NCBI GenBank assembly: GCA_934271265.1
Contig: CAKQRE010000028.1
Coordinates: 1-15,920, forward strand
Origin: an uncultured Clostridia bacterium
Lineage (GTDB): Bacteria; Bacillota; Clostridia; Christensenellales; Borkfalkiaceae
Direction of reading: 5' to 3'
DNA length: 15,920 nt
Below, piece after piece: positions 7,011 through 13,057 of the stretch (positions within the stretch are counted from its first letter, which is position 1; each line of letters begins with the position of its first letter). Below the pieces are notes generated by a model. It saw only the letters and a list, made by a program, of their open reading frames with translations, had not been told where the DNA came from and did not search any database. Made by a program: the position numbers and the translations under genes.

Positions 7011-7595
7011 TCACGCAAGCCGGGGGACGGAACATCTGCGTTCGCGGAAACGCTTCAGCCAATCTTTCGTATAAAGATAAAGCTCGTTTAAGCCGATCGT
7101 CGAATATCCCCTGCAATATTTCACGTATTCGCACAGGATCCCCTCCACGAAAACGCTGATATCCGTGGCAAGGAAGGACTTATCGCGGATCGTTTTGTCC
7201 TGATGGCAAAGTTCCAGAAACTTGTTCGACGAAAGATCGGTCAGTTTTTTCGCCGCAAACAAAAAGTCGTTCGAACGGCACAGCTTTTTATAATTCTCTT
7301 CGTTTTCGCGGATATATTCGAAAAAAGAATCCACCGTCTTTTCGATATCCGTAAGCCCGCTCAGCTTGATATCGTCGTAAAAACGATTGATCAGCTCGTT
7401 TTCGTAATCTTCGGCAACGCCGTAAATATCGTCGTAATGAGAATAAAAAGTTCCGCGGCTGATCTCCGCGCGTTTGCAAAGCTCGCTCACGGAAATCTTT
7501 CCGAGCTCCATTTTCTCCGAAAGCATTTCGGCGAACACCTTTTTGATCGTTTTTCTCGTCTTTCTGGACGAATTATTCAGGTTTTGCGCTTTCAT
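7011..7595 (-). CDS. TetR/AcrR-family transcriptional regulator (TetR1)
   Basis: A 194-residue regulator. The N-terminal DNA-binding domain has the helix-turn-helix at about 34-55 (ISVSELCKRAEISRGTFYSHY), followed by the usual aromatic-rich helix-4 start. Residues 60-194 form an all-helical ligand and dimerisation domain typical of the family. It is divergent from the ABC exporter operon, the classic arrangement for a local repressor released by a drug or peptide ligand. Start ATG 7595 follows AAAGGAAAG. The promoter at 7710-7682 is excellent. CAGTGTT-type sites lie inside its leader and over its -35, so autoregulation is likely. The stop at 7011 is followed by no clear terminator before the repeat element. 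Confidence 0.9.
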   Translation of the reverse strand: MKAQNLNNSSRKTRKTIKKVFAEMLSEKMELGKISVSELCKRAEISRGTFYSHYDDIYGVAEDYENELINRFYDDIKLSGLTDIEKTVDSFFEYIRENEENYKKLCRSNDFLFAAKKLTDLSSNKFLELCHQDKTIRDKSFLATDISVFVEGILCEYVKYCRGYSTIGLNELYLYTKDWLKRFRERRCSVPRLA

Positions 7596-7623
7596 TTCTT
7601 TCCTTTTCAGACAATTTGCTTAA

Positions 7624-7645
7624 CAGTGTTAATATTTTAACACTG
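7624..7645. promoter_or_regulatory. Candidate TetR1 operator O1
   Basis: Perfect inverted repeat with 9-bp arms, CAGTGTTAA (7624-7632) and TTAACACTG (7637-7645), and a TATT centre. It lies in the tetR1 leader, about 30-51 bases past that predicted start, and upstream of the divergent ABC promoter. Size and symmetry suit a TetR dimer. Confidence 0.6.
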
Positions 7646-7660
7646 AAAACGTTTTTGTGC

Positions 7661-7689
7661 TTTCTTTTTCTTTACGAAACCATTATAAT
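7661..7689 (+). promoter_or_regulatory. Candidate promoter of the ABC exporter operon
   Basis: TATAAT at 7684-7689 is a perfect -10 box. The -35 position at 17-base spacing (TTTCTT, 7661-7666) is poor, which suits a weak or activated promoter. The same ATTATAAT core contains the -10 box of tetR1 on the other strand. Predicted start near 7696, leader about 95 bases. Confidence 0.4.
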
Positions 7690-7710
7690 AAAAATCGTTA
7701 AAAATGTCAA
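7682..7710 (-). promoter_or_regulatory. Promoter of tetR1
   Basis: On the minus strand, consensus TTGACA (7710-7705), a 17-base spacer and consensus TATAAT (7687-7682). The -10 shares ATTATA with the plus-strand -10 of the ABC operon, so RNA polymerase cannot occupy both promoters at once. Confidence 0.85.
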
Positions 7711-7720
7711 CAGTGTTTAA
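7709..7720. promoter_or_regulatory. Candidate TetR1 operator O2
   Basis: AACAGTGTTTAA repeats the half-site of O1 (AACAGTGTTAA at 7622-7632) with one inserted T. It touches the tetR1 -35 and lies just after the predicted ABC-operon start, so bound repressor could block both. The wider sequence TTAAA...TTTAA (7698-7720) is a weak inverted repeat. Confidence 0.45.
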
Positions 7721-7789
7721 ATCTTTTTTCGACTTTCGTTTCTCGCGCGAAGAGATCACACCGGCGCGGAGACGAAAAAGGAGGAACCA

Positions 7790-8722
7790 ATGCACGTTAT
7801 CGAAGTAAGCCATTTAACCAAAGACTACGGATTCGGCAGAGGCGTTTTCGACGTCAACATTCACGTGGATCAAGGCGAAGTGCTCGGCTTTCTGGGTCCG
7901 AACGGCGCGGGAAAATCCACAACGATCCGCCATCTGATGGGGTTTTCGAAACCAGGAAAAGGCAGCACCAAAATCTTCGGAAAGGAAACGTTTTCGCGCT
8001 ATTATGAGATCCTGAATCACGTAGGGTACATCCCCGGCGAAGTCGCGCTGCCGGCGGGGCTCACGGGATGGCAGTTCATCCGCATGATGCAGGATCTTCA
8101 GAAAGTGAAAAACGAAGCAAGGCTCAAAGAAATGCTCGAGCTTTTCGAACTTGACGATCTTTCTTTAAAGGGAGACGTCAAGCGGATGAGTCTCGGCGTA
8201 AAGAGAAAACTCGCCGTCGTAACGGCTTTCATGTCCGACCCGGAAGTCCTTATTCTCGACGAGCCGACGAGCGGTCTCGACCCCGTGATGCAGGAAACGT
8301 TCGTCGATCTGATCCACAAAGAAAAAGCCCGCGGCAAAACGATCCTTCTCTCCAGCCACATCTTTTCGGAGATCGACAACACCTGCGACCGCATCGCGAT
8401 CATAAAAGACGGAAAGATCGTTTCGGAATTCGTTGCCGACGATTTAAAGCACGCGTCGCGTAAATATTATACGGTGGATTTCAAAAACGAAGAGGAAAAG
8501 AAAAAATTCCTTGCGGAAAAAGATGCGATCTCCTCGCTCGAGCTCATCCGCGAACAGCCCTCGGAAATTTTTATCGCCGTAGACGACAAAGACCTGAACG
8601 CCGCGATCGCGCTACTTTCTCCCCTCGACGTAGAATCCTTCGACAACCGCAAAGAATCGTTGGAAGACTACTTCATGAAATTCTATAAGGAAGATAAAAA
8701 CTTCGGAGGTGCCCTGAAATGA
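7790..8722 (+). CDS. ABC exporter ATP-binding protein 1
   Basis: A 310-residue ABC ATPase. Walker A is GPNGAGKST (36-44), the signature is degenerate MSLGVKRK (133-140) in place of LSGGQ, Walker B is VLILDEPT (153-160), and the switch histidine is H190 in SSH. A C-terminal extension of about 90 residues follows, as in NatA/BcrA-type exporter ATPases. The Q-loop position reads GYIPGE (79-84), without glutamine. It powers the permease encoded at 9623-11368, probably as a heterodimer with the second ATPase. Start ATG 7790 has a full AGGAGG site five bases upstream. The TGA overlaps the next ATG (ATGA). The exported substrate is unknown; the TetR neighbour suggests a toxic compound or peptide. 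Confidence 0.93.
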   Translation: MHVIEVSHLTKDYGFGRGVFDVNIHVDQGEVLGFLGPNGAGKSTTIRHLMGFSKPGKGSTKIFGKETFSRYYEILNHVGYIPGEVALPAGLTGWQFIRMMQDLQKVKNEARLKEMLELFELDDLSLKGDVKRMSLGVKRKLAVVTAFMSDPEVLILDEPTSGLDPVMQETFVDLIHKEKARGKTILLSSHIFSEIDNTCDRIAIIKDGKIVSEFVADDLKHASRKYYTVDFKNEEEKKKFLAEKDAISSLELIREQPSEIFIAVDDKDLNAAIALLSPLDVESFDNRKESLEDYFMKFYKEDKNFGGALK

Positions 8723-9633
8723 GCGTGATCGAACTGGAACAACTCACCAAAGACTACGGCGAGAAAAAGGGAATTTTCGACCTCGATCTTTCGATCGCCG
8801 AAGGAGAGATGGTCGGATACGTCGGAACGAACGGAAGCGGCAAAACGACGACCATCCGCAACATTCTCGGATTTCTCAAACCCACGAGCGGCAGCGTGAA
8901 GGTGAACGGACTTTCTTCCTGGGAAAACGCGAGCGAGATCGCAAAGCAGATCGGTTACGTTCCCGGAGAGATCGCCTTTCCCGATTTGAAAACAGGGATC
9001 GACTTTCTGAAATGCCAGGCGGAATTTCTGGGGCTTTCGGACATGAGTTACGCAAACACTCTGATCGAACGCTTGCAACTCGACCCCCGCGCCAACCTGA
9101 AACGGATGAGCAAGGGCATGAAACAGAAAACGGCGCTCGTAGCCGCGCTGATGAACGATTCGCCCGTTATCATACTGGACGAACCGACCACCGGACTCGA
9201 CCCGCTGATGAGACAGACTTTCCTCGATATCATCAAAGAAGAACACAAAAAAGGAAAAACGATCTTCATGAGCAGCCACGGCTTCGACGAACTGGAAGCC
9301 ACCTGCGACCGCGTTGCCATGATTTCGGACGGACACATCATCGATCAGGTGAATATGGACGATATCCGGAATCCGAAAGAGAAAGACTTCAAGATCGAAT
9401 TTAAAAACGAAAAAGATTACCGCACCTTCCGGTTGGAAAGCGTGAACGTGATCAGGTTGCAGGAACAGTACAATCAGGTAACGATCCGCATCCGTCGGGA
9501 CAAAACGGGCGATCTTCTGAAAATGTTGAAACATTACGACGTCAAGTTTATTTCCGAAATACCTTATACTCTCGAAAAACATTTCAAGAAAGTATTCGTC
9601 GAACAAAAGGAGGCACAGAAAAATGTTCAGTAA
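8719..9633 (+). CDS. ABC exporter ATP-binding protein 2
   Basis: A 304-residue ABC ATPase and clear paralogue of the preceding gene: both have LTKDYG near residue 10, and their Walker A motifs fall at the same residues. Walker A is GTNGSGKTT (36-44), the signature is degenerate MSKGMKQK (130-137), Walker B is VIILDEPT (150-157), and the switch histidine is H187. Its Q-loop region is GYVPGE, again without glutamine. The ATG overlaps the previous stop and has GGAGG (8704-8708) upstream. The 3' end overlaps the permease start by 11 bases. The two ATPases probably assemble as a heterodimer on one permease; alternatively they could be alternate partners for it. Confidence 0.93.
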   Translation: MSVIELEQLTKDYGEKKGIFDLDLSIAEGEMVGYVGTNGSGKTTTIRNILGFLKPTSGSVKVNGLSSWENASEIAKQIGYVPGEIAFPDLKTGIDFLKCQAEFLGLSDMSYANTLIERLQLDPRANLKRMSKGMKQKTALVAALMNDSPVIILDEPTTGLDPLMRQTFLDIIKEEHKKGKTIFMSSHGFDELEATCDRVAMISDGHIIDQVNMDDIRNPKEKDFKIEFKNEKDYRTFRLESVNVIRLQEQYNQVTIRIRRDKTGDLLKMLKHYDVKFISEIPYTLEKHFKKVFVEQKEAQKNVQ

Positions 9634-11368
9634 AGCACTCTTCAAACAGTCGTGCAAGGCAAACGGCACGATGTGGGCGATCATCACCGTCGCGCTCTGT
9701 TTCATGCTCGCATGCGTCATGCTGATCAGCGGCGGCGGCGCGATCGGCGACGTGAAAGATTCCATTCAGGATACGATCATCGTAAAAGAGATCGACTCTC
9801 AGCTCGACAAGCGGGCGATCAATTATTACGCCAACGCGACGGACGGACTGAAAGTTTTCGACGAATCCTTTGCGGAAAACCTCGAAGATACCACCGATTA
9901 TCTCACCTGGCTTCAGAAAATGGAGAAAAACCCTCTCCTTTACGCTCTGCTCGAGCCGAAAACGACCACTCCGAGCGGAAAAGCCCTCCGCGAATGGTAT
10001 CACTCCAAGCCCGTCCGTAAGGATTACGATTCGGACGAAGAATATACCGCCGCGGAATATGCCTGGAAAGCGAAGACCCCGACGGAAAAGAGCGCGGGTA
10101 CAGCCGTTTACATGGCTGCCCTTACCGACATGCAGGAATTCTTCAATGAAAAAGCAGAAAAACTCGGCTATCGGGAAGACTCCGACGAGGCGCTCGAAAT
10201 GCTCGGCTCCGCCCTATACATTCTTAATCCGGACGGCAAGTTCAACGACTTCTACACCAAAAACAACGAAGCCGTCCCGGAAACCTATGACGTTACCTCT
10301 TTCGTGACCCACTACCGGAACAAAACGCTCGAGGAATACGTCGCGAGCACGGAGAGAAAGGAATACCGCGAAGACCGTGCCGAAACGAACGCCTCCATCT
10401 TCCTTGCCGGCAACATGACCGATAAGGATAACGTAACGAGACTGCTCGACGCCCTTGCCTCTTACGGCGTGACGGAAGAAAAATACGAATCGTTCGGCTA
10501 TACTTACGACTCTTTAAAACACAGAGCCTCCACGGCGGTCATTACCTACCGCAACCGTCTCGAATACGAACTCGGAAGACTCGATCGTTCCGATTACGAT
10601 TCGGACAAAGCGTACAACGCCGCGGTGCAGGAAACGTCAGACAAACTCGCGGCGGATATTTCCAACAGTTTCCTCTCTTCTCTCCCGCAGACGGTTTCCG
10701 ACGCGTTGGAAGAAATCGGTCAGATGGATCTTTACACCCTGATCGTCGGCTCTATCTTCTATAAACTCGCAGGACTTCTTCTTCCCATCATTTACCTGAT
10801 CATGGCGTCCAACAACCTGATCTCCGGGCAGGTAGACAGCGGCTCGATGGCTTACGTGCTTTCCACTTCCACCAAGAGAAAAACGGTGGTCGTAACGCAG
10901 GCGATCTACCTGATCGGCTCCCTTCTCGCAATGTTCGCGATGACGACGATCACCGGTTGCGTGTGTCTTGCGATCGTTCACGACAAAGTAGCCCTGACCT
11001 ACGGAAAACTTCTTCTTCTCAACCTCGGAGCCTTCCTCGTTCTGTTCGCCCTCTCGGGGCTTTGCTTCTTCACTTCCTGCTATTTCGACAGAAGCAAACG
11101 CTCGATGGCGATCGGCGGCGGACTGTCCATCTTTTCCCTTGTGGCGGCGATGCTCGGTCTGTTCGGAAGCCCCGTCATCCCCTCGGTCATCCGTCTCGAC
11201 GCGTTGAATTTCTTCAACTACACGACGGTCATCACCTTCTTCGACGTCGTATCCATTATGGACGGAACGCTCGCCTTCCTGTGGAAATTCGCGATCCTTC
11301 TCGTTGCCGGCGCGATCGGCTACGCGGCGGGGTCGGAAAAATTCACAAAAAAGGATCTGCCCCTTTAA
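9623..11368 (+). CDS. ABC-2-type exporter permease with large external domain
   Basis: A 581-residue permease. One membrane helix lies near the N-terminus (about 18-40). A hydrophilic region of more than 300 residues follows (about 45-365), rich in Tyr, Asp and Glu and predicted to lie outside the membrane, and then five helices (about 370-395, 418-442, 450-476, 485-506 and 552-572). One helix, large extracytoplasmic loop, then five helices is the layout of ABC-2-type permeases. A single permease gene implies a homodimer, so the dimer would have twelve helices. The ATG at 9623 lies inside the end of the ATPase gene and has AAAAGGAGG at nine bases. It ends at TAA 11366-11368, before a weak hairpin. 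The external domain probably sets substrate specificity; I do not recognise its family. Confidence 0.88.
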   Translation: MFSKALFKQSCKANGTMWAIITVALCFMLACVMLISGGGAIGDVKDSIQDTIIVKEIDSQLDKRAINYYANATDGLKVFDESFAENLEDTTDYLTWLQKMEKNPLLYALLEPKTTTPSGKALREWYHSKPVRKDYDSDEEYTAAEYAWKAKTPTEKSAGTAVYMAALTDMQEFFNEKAEKLGYREDSDEALEMLGSALYILNPDGKFNDFYTKNNEAVPETYDVTSFVTHYRNKTLEEYVASTERKEYREDRAETNASIFLAGNMTDKDNVTRLLDALASYGVTEEKYESFGYTYDSLKHRASTAVITYRNRLEYELGRLDRSDYDSDKAYNAAVQETSDKLAADISNSFLSSLPQTVSDALEEIGQMDLYTLIVGSIFYKLAGLLLPIIYLIMASNNLISGQVDSGSMAYVLSTSTKRKTVVVTQAIYLIGSLLAMFAMTTITGCVCLAIVHDKVALTYGKLLLLNLGAFLVLFALSGLCFFTSCYFDRSKRSMAIGGGLSIFSLVAAMLGLFGSPVIPSVIRLDALNFFNYTTVITFFDVVSIMDGTLAFLWKFAILLVAGAIGYAAGSEKFTKKDLPL

Positions 11369-11387
11369 AACGATTTCAAAAATATCG

Positions 11388-11420
11388 GAGAAGCCGCGCG
11401 GAAATCCCCTTCGGCTTCTC
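11388..11420 (+). terminator. Weak hairpin after the ABC permease
   Basis: A perfect 9-bp stem (GAGAAGCCG at 11388-11396 with CGGCTTCTC at 11412-11420) encloses a 15-base loop. The tail ACAAAAATTT is a poor U tract, so partial termination is likely and the TerB-like gene downstream could still be read through. Confidence 0.4.
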
Positions 11421-11444
11421 ACAAAAATTTACGGAGAATGATTT

Positions 11445-11900
11445 ATGTTTGAATTTCTGAAACTTTGCAACGAATACGAAAAAATGACGACCCTCGAACG
11501 GGGCGCCGTGCTCGCGGCGAAATCGGCGAAGGTCCTTGCGAAACTGCATCTGCTCGACATCCCCGGCATCGACCCCGTGGAAACGCTCGTAAGCTTTATC
11601 ATCGGTTCCGTCGTAGCGGACGGAAAGGTGAACGAGCAGGAATACATTCTGATGTATCCCGCCCTCGTAAAAGCCTTCGGCGACGATTTCGACTTCACGT
11701 CCGTCAAGGAATCTTTCAAAAAGGACGCCGAAGGGAAAAGGATGATCCGGGACTATACGAAAGACCTGATGACCGTTCTCGGCTACGTGGACGACGAGAT
11801 CCGCGAAGACGTCATCGTTCTGTGCCTTTGCGTCGTTACGATCGACGGAAAAATCTCTCTCAGAGAGAGAAAGTATATCCGCCGCCTGTGCCGCGCCTGA
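11445..11900 (+). CDS. TerB-like (tellurite-resistance TerB fold) protein
   Basis: A 151-residue, mostly helical, soluble protein. Two copies of the TerB-type acidic motif are visible: VVADGKVNEQE (56-66) and VVTIDGKISLRER (130-142). In TerB-like proteins such motifs sit at the start of helices in a duplicated four-helix arrangement and can bind metal. The family includes stand-alone domains linked to stress or to membrane systems, with no defined enzymatic activity. The start ATG 11445 has CGGAG eight bases upstream. It follows the ABC permease by 76 bases with a weak hairpin between, so it may be the last gene of that operon or an independent unit. It ends before a strong terminator at 11948-11990. 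Confidence 0.7.
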   Translation: MFEFLKLCNEYEKMTTLERGAVLAAKSAKVLAKLHLLDIPGIDPVETLVSFIIGSVVADGKVNEQEYILMYPALVKAFGDDFDFTSVKESFKKDAEGKRMIRDYTKDLMTVLGYVDDEIREDVIVLCLCVVTIDGKISLRERKYIRRLCRA

Positions 11901-11947
11901 TATCATTAAGTCCGCCGATAACACGATTATCAAACCATTTTACGAAA

Positions 11948-11990
11948 AAAACGCCGTCGTTTTCCCTTTTCGGGAAATCGGCGGCGTTTT
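11948..11990. terminator. Bidirectional terminator between TerB-like gene and tetR2
   Basis: Arms of 19 bases (11948-11966 and 11972-11990) pair at 17 positions around a five-base loop, with an A tract before and T tract after. It serves the plus-strand TerB-like gene and the minus-strand tetR2, whose stop is at 12028. Confidence 0.85.
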
Positions 11991-12027
11991 ATTTTTCAGG
12001 CGCATGCGATATTTCGGCGATCCGGAT

Positions 12028-12630
12028 CTACCGGCTGAAAAGGGTCACGATGCTTTTTTCCACCGCTTTTCTCATTTCGTCGTAATTCAGGTAATCGTGG
12101 CGATCGTAGATAAATTCGTGCGCAAACGACTGCACCGAATTCATCGCGATATGTACTTTTTCTTCCATAAACGGAATGTCAAGCCCGAGTTCTCTCAAAC
12201 GGGACGGCAATCTTTCGGTGATATGCTTTTCAAGGATCATGAAACGCTCTTTCACTTCATCGTCGCTCGACGCAAGCGCATGAAGAGTATTGTGCAAATG
12301 GGCGTTTTCCTTATGAACGGAGATGGTGAGATCCACGATCTCGGAGACGAGCGTTTTCATATCGACGGGCGCGGACAGACGATCGAATTTTTCCATGAAG
12401 GGTTTTGCGATCTTTTCGATATAAATATCGAGCACATAAAGCAAAATGTCCCGTTTGTCCTTAAAATAACTGTAAACGATCCCCGTCGATACCCCCGCGC
12501 GCTTCGCGATTTCCGGCGTGCTCGCCGCATGGTAGCCGATCTCGGAAAAAACTTCGTAGCTCGCGGCGATGATCTTATTCTTTTTTTCGTTCGACCGCTC
12601 TTGCTGCGGCTGCCTTATTTTTTTATTCAT
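12028..12630 (-). CDS. TetR/AcrR-family transcriptional regulator (TetR2)
   Basis: A 200-residue regulator starting at ATG 12630. The N-terminal region is basic, the helix-turn-helix lies at about 37-56 (containing STPEIAKRAGVSTGIVYSYF), followed by DKRDIL, and a helical effector domain follows. The frame is open to 12669, but those 13 extra codons run through the promoter: TTGCTT and TACAAT at 12665-12637 place transcription start almost on ATG 12630, and no ribosome binding site precedes either start. I therefore favour 12630 and a leaderless mRNA. It is divergent from feoABC and could regulate it, itself, or both. The ligand is unknown. Its 3' end faces the TerB-like gene across a shared terminator. 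Confidence 0.85.
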   Translation of the reverse strand: MNKKIRQPQQERSNEKKNKIIAASYEVFSEIGYHAASTPEIAKRAGVSTGIVYSYFKDKRDILLYVLDIYIEKIAKPFMEKFDRLSAPVDMKTLVSEIVDLTISVHKENAHLHNTLHALASSDDEVKERFMILEKHITERLPSRLRELGLDIPFMEEKVHIAMNSVQSFAHEFIYDRHDYLNYDEMRKAVEKSIVTLFSR

Positions 12631-12631
12631 A

Positions 12632-12646
12632 AGTCTATTGTAGACT
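12632..12646. promoter_or_regulatory. Candidate TetR2 autoregulatory operator
   Basis: AGTCTATTGTAGACT is a perfect inverted repeat (6-bp arms, 3-base centre). It covers the -10 box of tetR2 and ends two bases from its start codon, so a dimer bound here would block initiation directly. Confidence 0.55.
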
Positions 12647-12665
12647 ATTTTTTCACAAAAAGCAA
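12637..12665 (-). promoter_or_regulatory. Promoter of tetR2, predicted leaderless
   Basis: Minus-strand TTGCTT (12665-12660), a 17-base spacer and TACAAT (12642-12637). Only six bases separate the -10 from ATG 12630, so the transcript should begin at or next to the start codon. A second TTGCTT lies at 12669-12664 but its spacing (21) is wrong. Confidence 0.65.
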
Positions 12666-12717
12666 GCAAAAAACGCAGCCCCGCGGAAGAAAAGAAAATC
12701 CCGTTACGCCGAAAATA

Positions 12718-12734
12718 GTTATCCGAAGGCTAAC
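12718..12734. promoter_or_regulatory. Inverted repeat upstream of the feo promoter
   Basis: GTTATCC (12718-12724) and GGCTAAC (12728-12734) form a 7-bp inverted repeat with one mismatch around GAA. The right half extends to GGCTAACC, resembling half of the DtxR/IdeR-type box known from actinobacteria. It sits nine bases upstream of the feo -35. Assignment to an iron regulator is inference. Confidence 0.35.
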
Positions 12735-12742
12735 CGTTTTGA

Positions 12743-12771
12743 TTGACACGGGAATGAAATCATTCTATAAT
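12743..12771 (+). promoter_or_regulatory. Promoter of the feo operon
   Basis: Consensus TTGACA (12743-12748), a 17-base spacer and consensus TATAAT (12766-12771). Predicted start near 12778, leader about 43 bases. The leader opens in the self-complementary TTGCGCGCGCAA (12775-12786) followed by a CGCGCG repeat (12796-12801), which can form a GC-rich 5' hairpin. Confidence 0.88.
12752..12765. promoter_or_regulatory. Candidate operator inside the feo promoter spacer
   Basis: GAATGAAATCATTC is a perfect inverted repeat (6-bp arms, AA centre) lying exactly between -35 and -10. A protein bound here would repress feo. It shares AATGA/TCATT half-sites with Fur-box logic (GATAATGAT) but is not a full Fur box. 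Confidence 0.5.
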
Positions 12772-12820
12772 ATATTGCGCGCGCAAACGTTTTTACGCGC
12801 GAAATCACAGGAGAAAAAAC

Positions 12821-13057
12821 ATGACGTTAAACGATCTGAAAGTCGGCGAAAACGCGAAAATCACCGCCGTAAACGGCAACGGACCGCTCAGGTGCCGTCT
12901 GCTCGACATGGGGCTGATCCCGAAAACGACGATCACTCTTCAGAAAATCGCCCCGATGGGCGATCCGCTCGAAATCAACGTGCGCGGTTACGAACTGACC
13001 CTGCGCCGCGAAGAAGCGGAAAAAATCGAAGTTATAACGGAGAAGGAAAAACAATGA
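12821..13057 (+). CDS. feoA: Ferrous iron transport protein A
   Basis: A 78-residue cytoplasmic protein with the SH3-like beta-barrel of FeoA. The family hallmarks are visible: an early Gly (VGENAKI), LRCRLLDMGLIPKTTI (23-38) and a strand rich in charged residues ending near residue 70. FeoA is thought to assist or regulate the FeoB G-domain during Fe(II) uptake. ATG 12821 has AGGAGA (12809-12814) upstream. Its TGA overlaps the feoB ATG (ATGA), implying coupled translation. Confidence 0.95.
   Translation: MTLNDLKVGENAKITAVNGNGPLRCRLLDMGLIPKTTITLQKIAPMGDPLEINVRGYELTLRREEAEKIEVITEKEKQ

Noticed and set aside
6650..7018. 122-codon minus-strand frame and the short plus-strand frame ending at 6708, with similar peptides
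   Set aside because: Both arise from the symmetry of the palindromic element and overlap the tetR1 end; similar peptides on opposite strands point to an inverted repeat, not two genes.
8683..9765. 360-codon minus-strand open frame
   Set aside because: It is antisense to the second ATPase, which has every expected ABC motif; there is no ribosome binding site and composition is shadow-like.
12631..12669. 13-codon N-terminal extension of TetR2
   Set aside because: It runs through the -10 and -35 boxes and the palindrome, and its ATG has no ribosome binding site.
12743..12771. Fur box in the feo promoter
   Set aside because: The palindrome has AATGA/TCATT half-sites but not the 19-bp Fur consensus, so it is reported only as a candidate operator.
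12004..13053. 350-codon open upstream extension of feoB in the same frame
   Set aside because: It crosses feoA and the opposite-strand tetR2, has no ribosome binding site and a skewed Arg/Phe/His-rich composition; FeoB homology begins at ATG 13054.
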